From JAQBVV01 sp965249205 (lineage in GTDB: Bacteria; Acidobacteriota; Vicinamibacteria; Vicinamibacterales; UBA2999): a stretch of DNA of 64,000 bases. The position numbers were made by a program, and so were the translations under genes. The notes under the pieces are model-generated. The model saw only the letters and a list, made by a program, of their open reading frames with translations, was not told the origin of the DNA and did not search any database. The stretch is from the NCBI GenBank assembly GCA_965249205.1, contig CBDFLL010000005.1, positions 1,240,001-1,304,000 of the forward strand. Direction: 5' to 3'. This document shows, piece by piece, positions 44,119 through 52,518 of this stretch (positions within the stretch are counted from its first letter, which is position 1; each line of letters begins with the position of its first letter).

Positions 44119-44260
44119 ACCCGTGACGAGGCGTGGGCATGTCCAGAGCGAAACCGTAGTCAGCGTAAGCGCGAAGCGAGCCCGAAGGTCCTGCATCCGG
44201 CAACGAGGCCGACGAGCTGAGCCGGTTTCGCGGAGGACATGCCCACACCTCGTCACGGGT
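44119..44260. repeat. 142-bp near-palindromic inverted-repeat element
   Basis: The arms 44119-44156 and 44223-44260 are inverted copies over 38 bases with four mismatches. The left arm opens ACCCGTGACGAGGCGTGGGC, and the right arm is its complement with one change in that part. The 66-base centre has no frame of note. It lies just upstream of the HupE/UreJ gene and just downstream of the SDR gene. It may be a non-autonomous transposon or a large RNA hairpin. Confidence 0.75.
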
Positions 44261-44276
44261 GACCAATCCATCACCT

Positions 44277-45080
44277 TCAGGTCTTCCGATAGCGGCGTGC
44301 CGTCCGGCGGCCAAGGGCAACGAGCAGCGACTGGGGCGTGTATCTCGCAAGTGTCGCGATGGCGCGGTTGACGCGGCCGGTCACGTGTGCCGGCCTGCCC
44401 GCCATCACCGCCTCGAAACCTTCGCGAGCGACGTCGGCGGCATTCATCCACAACCAGGACGGCAGTTCCCTGACCTTCGCACGCGTGCCCGTGACGTCGT
44501 GAAATTCGCTTTGCGTGAATCCTGGGCATAGCGCTGTCACGTGCACACCAGACCGCGTGACCTCGCCAGCCAGCGACTCCGAGAATTTCACGACAAACGA
44601 CTTGCACGCCGCATACAGCGTGTGGCCGGCCGGTGCCGGCACCAGCGCCGCCAACGAGGCGACATTGATGATGCGACCGTAGCCGCGGGCAACCATGCCG
44701 GGCAGCAGGCGATGTGTGAGCTCAGCCGGAGCCACGACCATCACCTGCAGCAGGGCGGCCTGCCGCTCCCACGGGGACGCGATAAACGTGCCCGGAACAC
44801 CGTAGCCAGCGTTGTTCACGAGCACGTCGACCGTCAGGCCGCGGCGGACCATTTCGTCGCAGAGCCGGGCGGGTGCGTCCCGCTCAGACAGGTCCTCCAG
44901 GATCACCGCCACGCCGACGCCGTGCTGCCGTCGGAGCCTGTCGGCGAGAGCCATCAGCCGCTCTTCTCGTCTAGCCGTGACAATCAGATCGAAGCCTTCA
45001 GCGGCAAGCAGCTCGGCGAAGGCCTCGCCGATGCCGGACGAGCCACCGGTCACGAGCGCGGTTCGTGGTGTCGCCGGCAC
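44277..45080 (-). CDS. Short-chain dehydrogenase/reductase
   Basis: The 267-residue classical SDR has TGGSSGIGEAFAELL (cofactor), NNAGYG, the serine in NVASLAALVPA and the catalytic YAACKSFVVKFSE. The C-terminal part (about 200-267) resembles the DltE/YqjQ-like SDRs with unknown substrates. It starts with GTG at 45080 preceded by GGAG and follows the methyltransferase gene by seven bases. Confidence 0.88.
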   Translation of the reverse strand: MPATPRTALVTGGSSGIGEAFAELLAAEGFDLIVTARREERLMALADRLRRQHGVGVAVILEDLSERDAPARLCDEMVRRGLTVDVLVNNAGYGVPGTFIASPWERQAALLQVMVVAPAELTHRLLPGMVARGYGRIINVASLAALVPAPAGHTLYAACKSFVVKFSESLAGEVTRSGVHVTALCPGFTQSEFHDVTGTRAKVRELPSWLWMNAADVAREGFEAVMAGRPAHVTGRVNRAIATLARYTPQSLLVALGRRTARRYRKT

Positions 45081-45087
45081 GCCGCTC

Positions 45088-46251
45088 CTACTCCACTCTC
45101 CGGAGAATGAAACACTTCAAATACTGCGTTTCCGGCACGCCGAAGAGCACGGGGTGATCCCGACCTTGCATGCGTTTCTCGACGAGCGACATCGAAGTCT
45201 GGCTATCAACGGACGCCTCGTGCAGCATCTCGGAGAACATCGCTTCGCTGACGTGATACGAGCAACTGCACGTGATCAGATACCCTCCGGGGCTGAGCAG
45301 CCGCATCGCGCGCAGATTGATGTCCTTGTATCCAGCGCGGGCATTCGACAGCGAGGCCTTGTTCTTGGCAAACGCCGGCGGGTCGAGCACGATCGTGTCG
45401 TAGCGCTCGCCCGCCCGTTCGAGGCGCCGTAGTTCGTCGAAGACGTTGGCCTCCCGCGCCTCAAGGTGCGGCACGTTGTTACGCAGTGCGTTGGCGCGGA
45501 TTTTCGCGACGGCGTCTTCGGACACATCGAGCGCTTCCACATGTGGGCACTGGCCAGCCAGGCGCAAGGCGAACCCTCCGTGATAGCTGAAGCAGTCGAG
45601 CAGCCTGCCGCGTGCGTAACCGGCCGCCGCCTCCTTGTTCTCCCGCTGATCGAGAAACAGCCCGGTCTTCTGCCCCCGGCGGACATCAACGTCGTACTCG
45701 ACGGGACCTTCGTGCACAACCACCGACTCAGGGACGGCCCCGTGCAACACCACGACGTTTTGTTCCAGTCCCTCGAGCGCCCGTACCTTCGGATCGTTGC
45801 GCGCCAGGATCCCGGCTGGCGCCGCCGTCTCCGCAAGTATGTCGACGATCTCGGGAAGCAGCCGATCCATACCCTGCGAGAGCGCCTGCACGACGAGGTA
45901 GTCGCCGTATCGATCCACGACGAGCGACGGCAACAGATCCGCCTCGCCATGGACGAGGCGACAGGCGCTGGCCTCGAGCGCCAATCGGTCGCGAAACGCC
46001 ATCGCGTGTTCGATTCTCGCGCGCAGGAGCGGTAGGCCAGCCGGCGTGTCACCGCGGGTCAGCATGCGAATCGCAATCTGCGATCGGTCGCTAAACAATG
46101 CATAGCCCACAATGCGATGCCGCGACCCGAGCACCTGCACAATCTCCCCGCCGTCGGCCCGTGCGTCCACAACGTCTGAACGGTAAACCCAGGGATGTCC
46201 GGCACGTGCGCGCTGTTCACCTCTGGGCGAGATCAAGACGGAGGGAGGCAT
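45088..46251 (-). CDS. rlmI: RlmI-like 23S rRNA (cytosine-C5) methyltransferase
   Basis: The 387-residue protein starts at the ATG 46251 (MPPSVLISPRGEQRARAGHPWVY), the usual start of the PUA domain of this family. The RNA-methyltransferase domain follows with GQKTGLFLDQRENK, LLDCFSYHGGFALRLA (SAM site), ALDVSEDAV and DTIVLDPPAFAKNK, then CSCSYHV with the catalytic cysteine. It probably modifies 23S rRNA. An upstream in-frame start at 46455 overlaps glyA and is not credible. Confidence 0.9.
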   Translation of the reverse strand: MPPSVLISPRGEQRARAGHPWVYRSDVVDARADGGEIVQVLGSRHRIVGYALFSDRSQIAIRMLTRGDTPAGLPLLRARIEHAMAFRDRLALEASACRLVHGEADLLPSLVVDRYGDYLVVQALSQGMDRLLPEIVDILAETAAPAGILARNDPKVRALEGLEQNVVVLHGAVPESVVVHEGPVEYDVDVRRGQKTGLFLDQRENKEAAAGYARGRLLDCFSYHGGFALRLAGQCPHVEALDVSEDAVAKIRANALRNNVPHLEAREANVFDELRRLERAGERYDTIVLDPPAFAKNKASLSNARAGYKDINLRAMRLLSPGGYLITCSCSYHVSEAMFSEMLHEASVDSQTSMSLVEKRMQGRDHPVLFGVPETQYLKCFILRRVE

Positions 46252-46260
46252 GCGGGATTG

Positions 46261-46270
46261 ATAGTACAAT
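46261..46270. promoter_or_regulatory. Shared bidirectional promoter of rlmI-like gene and glyA
   Basis: Only 28 bases separate the two start codons. TACTAT on the minus strand (46261-46266) and TACAAT on the plus strand (46265-46270) overlap by two bases, and each ends ten bases from its start codon. Both messages would have leaders of about three bases. Confidence 0.5.
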
Positions 46271-46279
46271 TTCCCGTCT

Positions 46280-47554
46280 ATGGCCAATGTCGACGTCTCA
46301 CCAATACAGCGCTCGCTCGCGGAAATCGATCCCGATATTGCCGAAGTCATCGGCAACGAGACTCGACGGCAGGCCGAGGGCCTGGAGCTGATCGCCTCCG
46401 AGAATTTCGTCAGCTCTGCCGTCCTGGAGGCCGCTGGGTCGGTCCTGACCAACAAGTACGCCGAAGGCTATCCGGGAAAACGCTACTACGGCGGCTGTGA
46501 GTTCGTGGACGTCGCCGAGTCGCTTGCCATCTCCCGTGCAAAGGCCCTGTTTGGCGCGGAACATGCCAACGTGCAGCCACATTCGGGGGCCCAGGCCAAC
46601 ATGGCCGTCTATCTCACGCTCATGCAACCGGGCGAGACCGTACTCGGCATGAGCCTCGCCCACGGCGGGCATCTCACGCACGGCCACCCGCTGAACTTCT
46701 CGGGCAAGCTGTATACGATCGTCCCGTACGGCGTTCGCGAAGACGACGAGCGGATCGACTACGAAGAACTGGAACGACTGGCACACCAGCACAAGCCGAA
46801 GATGATCATGGTGGGCGCCAGCGCCTATCCTCGCATCCTCGACTTTGAACGTGTGGCCGCGGTCGCAGCGGCGGTGGGATCGTCGATGGTTGTCGACATG
46901 GCCCACATCGCGGGACTGGTCGCCGGCGGCGTGCATCCCAGCCCCGTGCCTCACGCAGATTTCGTCACGTCGACGACCCACAAGACGCTTCGTGGACCGC
47001 GTGCCGGATTGATTCTGTGCCGTGAGCAATATGCCAAGGATCTCAACCGCTCGGTCTTCCCTGGTGTCCAGGGCGGGCCGCTGATGCACATCATCGCGGC
47101 CAAGGCCGTCTGCTTTAAAGAAGCGATGGAGCCCGCCTTTGCCGAATACCAGCGTCAGATCGTCGCCAACGCGAAACGGCTCGCTGCGGCCATCCAGGCC
47201 CAGGGCTTTCGGCTGGTCAGTGGCGGCACCGACAACCATCTCATGCTCGTCGACGTCTTTTCCAAGGGCTTGACAGGCAAGGTCGCCGAAGCGGCGCTCG
47301 GCAAAGCAGGTATTACTGTCAACAAGAACGCTATCCCCTTCGACCAGAACCCGCCGATGGTGGCGAGCGGGATCCGGGTGGGCACGCCGGCGATCACGAC
47401 CCGAGGCATGCGCGAGCCCGAGATGGATCAGATCGGCGAGCTGATCGCCCGCGCGCTCGCCTCACCCGAAGACGATCGCGCGCTCGACATGGTGAAGGGC
47501 GAAGTCGAGCGGCTGTGCCAGAAGTTCCCGCAATACCCGGAACGCCTGAACTGA
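46280..47554 (+). CDS. glyA: Serine hydroxymethyltransferase
   Basis: GlyA is a PLP enzyme interconverting serine and glycine with tetrahydrofolate, the main source of one-carbon units. The 424-residue protein shows LELIASENFVS, the substrate region GKRYYGGCEFVD, NVQPHSGAQAN, DMAHIAGLVA, and the PLP lysine in TSTTHKTLRGPRAG. Length and motifs are complete. It is divergent from the rlmI-like gene and the helicase gene follows. Confidence 0.97.
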   Translation: MANVDVSPIQRSLAEIDPDIAEVIGNETRRQAEGLELIASENFVSSAVLEAAGSVLTNKYAEGYPGKRYYGGCEFVDVAESLAISRAKALFGAEHANVQPHSGAQANMAVYLTLMQPGETVLGMSLAHGGHLTHGHPLNFSGKLYTIVPYGVREDDERIDYEELERLAHQHKPKMIMVGASAYPRILDFERVAAVAAAVGSSMVVDMAHIAGLVAGGVHPSPVPHADFVTSTTHKTLRGPRAGLILCREQYAKDLNRSVFPGVQGGPLMHIIAAKAVCFKEAMEPAFAEYQRQIVANAKRLAAAIQAQGFRLVSGGTDNHLMLVDVFSKGLTGKVAEAALGKAGITVNKNAIPFDQNPPMVASGIRVGTPAITTRGMREPEMDQIGELIARALASPEDDRALDMVKGEVERLCQKFPQYPERLN

Positions 47555-47586
47555 ACCCGCCCCAGCCAGCGCGGCTGACGGGGACA

Positions 47587-49605
47587 GTGCGCGATGCCTT
47601 CGCCGAGGGCGGCCCCCTGGCTCGCGTCTTCGGGGGCTACGAGCCGCGCGATAGCCAGCGTCGCATGGCGGAGTCGGTCGCCACGGTCGTCGACACCGGC
47701 GGAACACTGCTGGCCGAGGCGGGCACGGGCACCGGAAAAACGCTCGCCTATCTAATCCCCGCGATTCTCAGCGGCCGCCGAGTGCTCGTCTCCACCGGCA
47801 CCAAGAACCTGCAAGAACAGATCTTTTTCAAGGATCTCCCGGCGCTCCAGGAAGCGCTCGGCGTGCCGTTCACCGCGACCCTCATGAAGGGACGCGCCAA
47901 CTACCTCTGTCTCCACCGCTGGGAGATCTATCGTGACGGCGTGGAAGGCAGCACGTCGGCTGCAGGGCGACTCATCGATACCAGCGACCGCGTCCTGCTC
48001 CCCATCATCGACGCCTGGGCGAAAGACACCGACACCGGAGATCGGGCTGAGCTACGCGATCTGCCCGAACATTTGCCGTTCTGGTCAGACATCGCCGCGA
48101 CGGCGGACACGTGCCTGGGCGCCGACTGCCCGAGCTACAGCGACTGTTTCGTGACGCGAATGCGCCAGCGTGCAGCCGAGTCTGACGTCGTCATCGTCAA
48201 CCACCATCTGCTCTGCGCGGACGCCGCGGTCAGGCAGAGCGACTACGGGGAGGTTATTCCGTTCTGTCCGACCCTCGTCGTTGACGAGGCCCACCAACTT
48301 GAGGACGTGGCAACGCAGTACTTCGGCAAGTCGCTGAGCGCGTACCGAATCGACGATCTCGTCCGCGATGGCGAGCGGCTCGTGACCGCTCGCGACTGGC
48401 GGGACGGTCTCGAAGAACTCTCCAGGGCACTTGCGCGAGTCACCAACCGTTGCCGCGCGTTCTTTGGTGGCCTGGCACGTACTCCACACGGGGGCAAAGC
48501 CTCGGAAACGCGTATCCGGTACACCGCTGACAACCTGGAGGAGCACTTCGAAGCCGGCATGGCGCTCGCCGGTGCGCTCGAGGGACTCGAAGCCACGCTC
48601 GCGTCAGCGCCAAGCGCCGGTGAGACCCCCACCGAGGGGGAGACGGGTGCGGCCGACGCCAACGAAGCAGTCGGGGCCCTGCAGCGGCGCGCCGGAGAGC
48701 TGAGAGCAGACCTGCGCTTTCTGATGCGTGCTTCGGACCCCGACTTCGTCTACTACATCGAAATGCGTGGCCGTGGCGGCACGGCGGTGTCGGACCGGGA
48801 GGCAACCAGATTATTCCTGCGCGCGTCGCCAGTCGACGTGTCGCGCATCGCCCGCGATGTCCTGTTCGAGCGCATGCGCACCGTGGTGTTGACGTCAGCG
48901 ACGCTCGCTGTCGATGGATCATTCGAATATCTGAAGGGACGGCTTGGCATCAGACAGGCCGACGAGCTGCGGGTCGAATCGGAGTTCGATTACGCCGCGC
49001 AAGCGCTCCTCTACATGCCGAAACCCTTGCCGTCGCCGAAGACGCCAGCGTTTGCCGAAGCGGCGGCCCGGGAGATCGTCGAGATCGTGACACGCTCACG
49101 CGGTCGCGCCTTTGTGCTGTTTACCAGTTACGCCGTGCTGCGAACGGTACAGCCCGTGGTGGAGATGGCGCTGTCATATCCGATCCTGGTGCAGGGCACC
49201 GCCCCGCGGACCGACCTCATCGAACGGTTCCGTGCGACTGCCAACGCGGTCCTGCTCGCCACGTCGAGCTTCTGGCAGGGCGTCGATGTGGTCGGCGAGG
49301 CGCTCAGCTGCGTGATTATCGACAAACTGCCGTTTGCGTCGCCCGGCGACCCGGTGACGGCAGCGCGCATGGACGCGATTTCGGCCGCCGGTGGAAATGC
49401 TTTCGAGGACTACCAGGTCCCGCTCGCGATCCTGGCACTGCAGCAGGGGCTCGGTCGGCTGATCAGGCACCGGACGGACCGGGGCGTACTTGCCTTGCTC
49501 GACCCCCGTCTGCGGACCATGGGCTACGGACGCCGGTTCCTGGCTTCGCTGCCTCCGGCACCTGTCACCCACGATGTAGAGACCGTGGGGAAGTTCTTTG
49601 CGTAG
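47587..49605 (+). CDS. DinG-family ATP-dependent DNA helicase
   Basis: This superfamily 2 helicase (672 residues from GTG at 47587) has Walker A LLAEAGTGTGKTLAYL, the four [4Fe-4S] cysteines (YLCLHR, then TCLGADCPSYSDCF), the DEAH box VVDEAHQLEDV, and C-terminal motifs ATSSFWQGVDVVGE and QQGLGRLIRH. It unwinds DNA 5' to 3' and is close to DinG/YoaA. The GTG at 47587 is preceded by ACGGGGA; a GTG at 47515 would overlap glyA by 40 bases and is also possible. Confidence 0.92.
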   Translation: MRDAFAEGGPLARVFGGYEPRDSQRRMAESVATVVDTGGTLLAEAGTGTGKTLAYLIPAILSGRRVLVSTGTKNLQEQIFFKDLPALQEALGVPFTATLMKGRANYLCLHRWEIYRDGVEGSTSAAGRLIDTSDRVLLPIIDAWAKDTDTGDRAELRDLPEHLPFWSDIAATADTCLGADCPSYSDCFVTRMRQRAAESDVVIVNHHLLCADAAVRQSDYGEVIPFCPTLVVDEAHQLEDVATQYFGKSLSAYRIDDLVRDGERLVTARDWRDGLEELSRALARVTNRCRAFFGGLARTPHGGKASETRIRYTADNLEEHFEAGMALAGALEGLEATLASAPSAGETPTEGETGAADANEAVGALQRRAGELRADLRFLMRASDPDFVYYIEMRGRGGTAVSDREATRLFLRASPVDVSRIARDVLFERMRTVVLTSATLAVDGSFEYLKGRLGIRQADELRVESEFDYAAQALLYMPKPLPSPKTPAFAEAAAREIVEIVTRSRGRAFVLFTSYAVLRTVQPVVEMALSYPILVQGTAPRTDLIERFRATANAVLLATSSFWQGVDVVGEALSCVIIDKLPFASPGDPVTAARMDAISAAGGNAFEDYQVPLAILALQQGLGRLIRHRTDRGVLALLDPRLRTMGYGRRFLASLPPAPVTHDVETVGKFFA

Positions 49606-49654
49606 AACCCATCTCCTAAACCGGCCGAGCACCGAGAACGTCGCGGCGCTCGGC

Positions 49655-49706
49655 GGGCAAGGCGCGACGACCGAGAATACCGGGAGTATTTGAGGGAGAG
49701 CAACGC
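49655..49706. repeat. Core fragment of the MITE-like family, copy B
   Basis: These 52 bases match the inside of the elements at 26291 and 57108 (CAAGGCGCGACGACCGAGAA and GAGAGCAACGC). I cannot find its terminal repeats, so it is probably a truncated copy. Confidence 0.6.
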
Positions 49707-49722
49707 TGCCCGGCGGGACGCT

Positions 49723-49798
49723 TAGAGCGCTTTTCGAATAGCTCTTGTATTTCGGCATCGCTGCTACTCGAACGCCACAGGTCATGAAAAGCGCTTTA
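49723..49798. repeat. Inverted repeat of a second small repeat family
   Basis: TAGAGCGCTTTTC (49723-49735) and GAAAAGCGCTTTA (49786-49798) are inverted copies with one mismatch. The left arm and the next 16 bases recur at 29124-29151. Confidence 0.5.
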
Positions 49799-49907
49799 GG
49801 CGGCCGAATGCAGGCCGGTCTGTGAGATGTAGTCTCAGTCGGGTGACAGGTGACGCTAGCGGGCCTGGCGGAGTAAGATCGCGTAGGACATTTTTGCGGA
49901 GGTTTTC

Positions 49908-50822
49908 ATGCGAACTCATTTGATCCGTGCGGCAATGGCTCTGGCCGTCGTGCTCGCGGTTTCGAGTCCGGCTACGGCCCAGAGCATGCTTCGGGGCACA
50001 GTCATTGACGGGGAGGGGCAGCGGGTAGAAGGCGCCACCGTGACGATTGTGGCCCTTGAGGGCCAAAGCCAGGCCGAGATGACGACGAACGAGAGAGGCG
50101 AGTTCCAGCAGATCGGCCTCGCGTCAGGGCCGTACACCATCACCGTGACGAAGGATAACCTCAGCCAGCAGCTCACGGACACCCTGTCACAGGGTCGCCC
50201 GCTTGAGGTGGAATTCACGCTGGCGCCGCCGGCAGGCTCGGAAATCAACGAGGAAATGACCGCTCTCGGCGACCAAGCCCTCGCGGCGATGCGCGAAGGC
50301 CGGGACGCCGAGGCCGTTCAGATATTCAATGAGATTCTCCTGACCCTGCCCAACTGCAACGACTGCTACTACAACCTCGGAGTGGCGTACTCCAACCAGG
50401 AGCAGTACGACGAGGCGGTGGGGGCTTTCCGGAGGACGGTCCAGCTCGCGCCCGACTACGCGGAGGCGTATACGGGCCTCGCGAACGTGTACAACATCCA
50501 GCAGGAATACGACCTGGCCGCGGAGGCCGGAGCGAAGGCGGCTGAATTCGGAACCGGCGTCGGTGACAACGCCCAGGCGATCTACAACCAGGGTGTGATC
50601 CTGTGGAACGCTGGCAATTTTGCCGACGCCAAGGCGCAGTTCGAGGCGGCGATTGCCGCCGACCCGACGATAGCCATGGCTCACTACCAGCTCGGGATGG
50701 CGAATTTGAACCTGGGCATGGTCCCAGAAGCCCGACAGGCGTTCGAGGGATACCTGGAGGCTGATCCCAACGGCGAGAAGGCCGCCGAGGTCGACGGCTT
50801 CCTCCAGCAGCTCCCGCAGTAG
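49908..50822 (+). CDS. Secreted TPR protein with carboxypeptidase-regulatory-like domain
   Basis: The 304-residue protein has a signal peptide (ending SSPATAQS), a carboxypeptidase-regulatory-like domain (about 26-105; GTVIDGEGQRVEGATVTIVA; GLASGPYTITVTK) and four to five tetratricopeptide repeats (about 115-300; CYYNLGVAYSNQEQYDEAVG; AIYNQGVILWNAGNFADAKA). It is probably periplasmic and binds other proteins or glycans. A clear GGAGG precedes the ATG. The yggS gene starts four bases after its stop. Confidence 0.85.
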   Translation: MRTHLIRAAMALAVVLAVSSPATAQSMLRGTVIDGEGQRVEGATVTIVALEGQSQAEMTTNERGEFQQIGLASGPYTITVTKDNLSQQLTDTLSQGRPLEVEFTLAPPAGSEINEEMTALGDQALAAMREGRDAEAVQIFNEILLTLPNCNDCYYNLGVAYSNQEQYDEAVGAFRRTVQLAPDYAEAYTGLANVYNIQQEYDLAAEAGAKAAEFGTGVGDNAQAIYNQGVILWNAGNFADAKAQFEAAIAADPTIAMAHYQLGMANLNLGMVPEARQAFEGYLEADPNGEKAAEVDGFLQQLPQ

Positions 50823-50826
50823 TGAC

Positions 50827-51513
50827 GTGATCGCCGGCCGGCTGACCGAGGTCCGCTCGCGCATTGCGACGGCGGCCCGGTCGGTCGGACGGGATCCCTC
50901 CTCCATACAACTCATCGCCGTCTCCAAGACGTGTCCCCTGGACGCGGTCAGCGATGCGTACGCCGCCGGCCAGCGCGACTTCGGCGAGAACCGGGTTCAG
51001 GAGGCACTGCAGAAGATCGAACACGCGACAGAGCCCGACATCCGGTGGCATCTCCTCGGTCACCTGCAAACCAACAAGGCACGAAGGGCGGCCGGGGCGT
51101 TCGCGTCGATCCAGTCTGTCCACAGCGACGAACTGCTGCAGAGGCTCGAACGGGCCGCCCAGGAAGCCGGAACCGTGCAGGAGGTGCTGCTCCAGGTGGC
51201 CGTCACCTATGAAGCGACGAAATTCGGAATCCAGCCGGTAGAGGTACCGCGCCTGTTCGAGGCTGGCACCCGACTCGAAGCTGTCCAGATCGTCGGAGTG
51301 ATGACGATTCCCCCACCGGCGCCGACGCCCGAAGACGCCCGTCCCTGGTTCAGGCAGCTGCGCGAACTCCGAGACGAGTGGCAAGCCGCTGGCATACCAC
51401 GGGAGATGCTTCGCGAGCTGTCGATGGGCATGAGTGGCGACTTCGAGGTGGCCATTCAGGAAGGCGCCACGATAGTACGGGTGGGCACCGCGATCTTCGG
51501 AAGCCGTGCCTGA
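50827..51513 (+). CDS. YggS/PROSC-family PLP homeostasis protein
   Basis: This 228-residue protein is a single alanine-racemase-like barrel that binds PLP without enzyme activity and buffers the cofactor. IQLIAVSKTCPLDAV carries the PLP lysine; also visible are DFGENRVQEAL, WHLLGHLQTNKAR and LSMGMSGDFEVAIQEGATIVRVGTAIFG. It begins with GTG at 50827 and its stop overlaps the yggU start (TGATG). Confidence 0.95.
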   Translation: MIAGRLTEVRSRIATAARSVGRDPSSIQLIAVSKTCPLDAVSDAYAAGQRDFGENRVQEALQKIEHATEPDIRWHLLGHLQTNKARRAAGAFASIQSVHSDELLQRLERAAQEAGTVQEVLLQVAVTYEATKFGIQPVEVPRLFEAGTRLEAVQIVGVMTIPPPAPTPEDARPWFRQLRELRDEWQAAGIPREMLRELSMGMSGDFEVAIQEGATIVRVGTAIFGSRA

Positions 51514-51809
51514 TGACGATCACCGAGACCGTTGACGGCGTTGTCATCGACGTTCGCGTCACGCCTCGGTCGAGCCGCTCGGAGTTTGCGGGACGGCGCG
51601 ACGGCACGCTGCTGCTCCGCCTGCATGCGCCCCCAGTCGAAGGGGCAGCGAACGCAGAAGTCGTCAAATTACTCGCGACGTTGTTCGGGGTCCCTAGAGG
51701 CGCTGTGACGATCGCGACAGGTCAGCGCAACCGACTGAAGCGCGTGCACGTCCACGGCGTGTCGGCGACGCATATCGGCGCGACCCTGGACGCACACGAC
51801 ATTCGCTGA
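51513..51809 (+). CDS. DUF167/YggU-family protein
   Basis: The 98 residues contain VRVTPRSSRSEFAGRRDGTLLLRLHAPPVEGAANAEVV, the family hallmark, and SATGQRNR-like IATGQRNRLKRVHV. The function of the family is unknown. It is translationally coupled to yggS, a common arrangement. Confidence 0.93.
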   Translation: MTITETVDGVVIDVRVTPRSSRSEFAGRRDGTLLLRLHAPPVEGAANAEVVKLLATLFGVPRGAVTIATGQRNRLKRVHVHGVSATHIGATLDAHDIR

Positions 51810-51838
51810 GCCTCAACCCTCGGACGCGCGCTTCACCG

Positions 51839-52513
51839 CTAGTGAATCTGGTGAAGGATCCTGTTCCACCGCACGCCACCGCCGACACCCGACAGTCCGC
51901 TGTCCCCTCCGAACGAAAAGTAGACGAACAGCGCCCGGCCCTTGACGTATTCCTGCGGCAGGAATCCCCAGTAGCGGCTGTCTTCTGAGTTGTCGCGGTT
52001 GTCGCCCATCATGAAATAGTGCCCGTCCGGCACCGTCACCGGTCCGTATTGCTCACGCACGTCGAACGCCGATCCACCGTCCTGATCGGGAGGCGAGAGG
52101 AACCGCACGTAGGGCTCGTCCAGCATGACGTCGTTGACGTACACCCGCTTCTTCCGCAACTCGATCGTTTCGCCTGGCAGGCCAATAACACGCTTGATGA
52201 AGTCTCTCTCCGGCTCTTCGGGAAACTTGAAGACAATCACGTTGCCGCGGCGGATCGATCCGATCGGCAATACGGCTTCTTCCACCTCCGTGAGCGTCGG
52301 TGCGAACACGAACTTGTTGACGAGCAGATGATCGCCGATCAGCAGGTTGTTCTCCATCGATCCGGTCGGGATCTTGAACGCCTGCACGACGAACGTTCGC
52401 ACAAAGAGCGCGAGGATCACCGCGACGCAGATGGATTCGAAATATTCACGCGCGGTCGACTTGCGATACGGCGTGACCTGTCGCGGCGGGTCCGAGCCTT
52501 TGCTTCGTGCCAT
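51839..52513 (-). CDS. lepB: Signal peptidase I
   Basis: LepB cleaves signal peptides at the outer face of the inner membrane. The 224-residue protein has one membrane helix (about 26-45), the catalytic serine at about 52 (PTGSMENNLLIGD), the lysine at about 107 (DFIKRVIGLPGE) and box E GDNRDNSEDSRYWGF. It lies five bases after lepA, an order shared with many bacteria. Confidence 0.96.
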   Translation of the reverse strand: MARSKGSDPPRQVTPYRKSTAREYFESICVAVILALFVRTFVVQAFKIPTGSMENNLLIGDHLLVNKFVFAPTLTEVEEAVLPIGSIRRGNVIVFKFPEEPERDFIKRVIGLPGETIELRKKRVYVNDVMLDEPYVRFLSPPDQDGGSAFDVREQYGPVTVPDGHYFMMGDNRDNSEDSRYWGFLPQEYVKGRALFVYFSFGGDSGLSGVGGGVRWNRILHQIH

Positions 52514-52518
52514 ATGAT

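Larger units (their letters stand above)
49606..49907. other. About 300-base intergenic region made of repeat fragments
   Basis: The core of the MITE-like family is recognisable at 49655-49706 (GGGCAAGGCGCGACGACCGA onwards). It is followed by an inverted pair at 49723-49735 and 49786-49798. No gene is present. The right end carries GGAGG (49898-49902), the ribosome-binding site of the next gene. Confidence 0.65.

Noticed and set aside
44113..44607. N-terminal extension of the HupE/UreJ-like protein
   Set aside because: It reads through the 142-bp near-palindrome and into the SDR gene; the signal peptide begins near the GTG at 44112.
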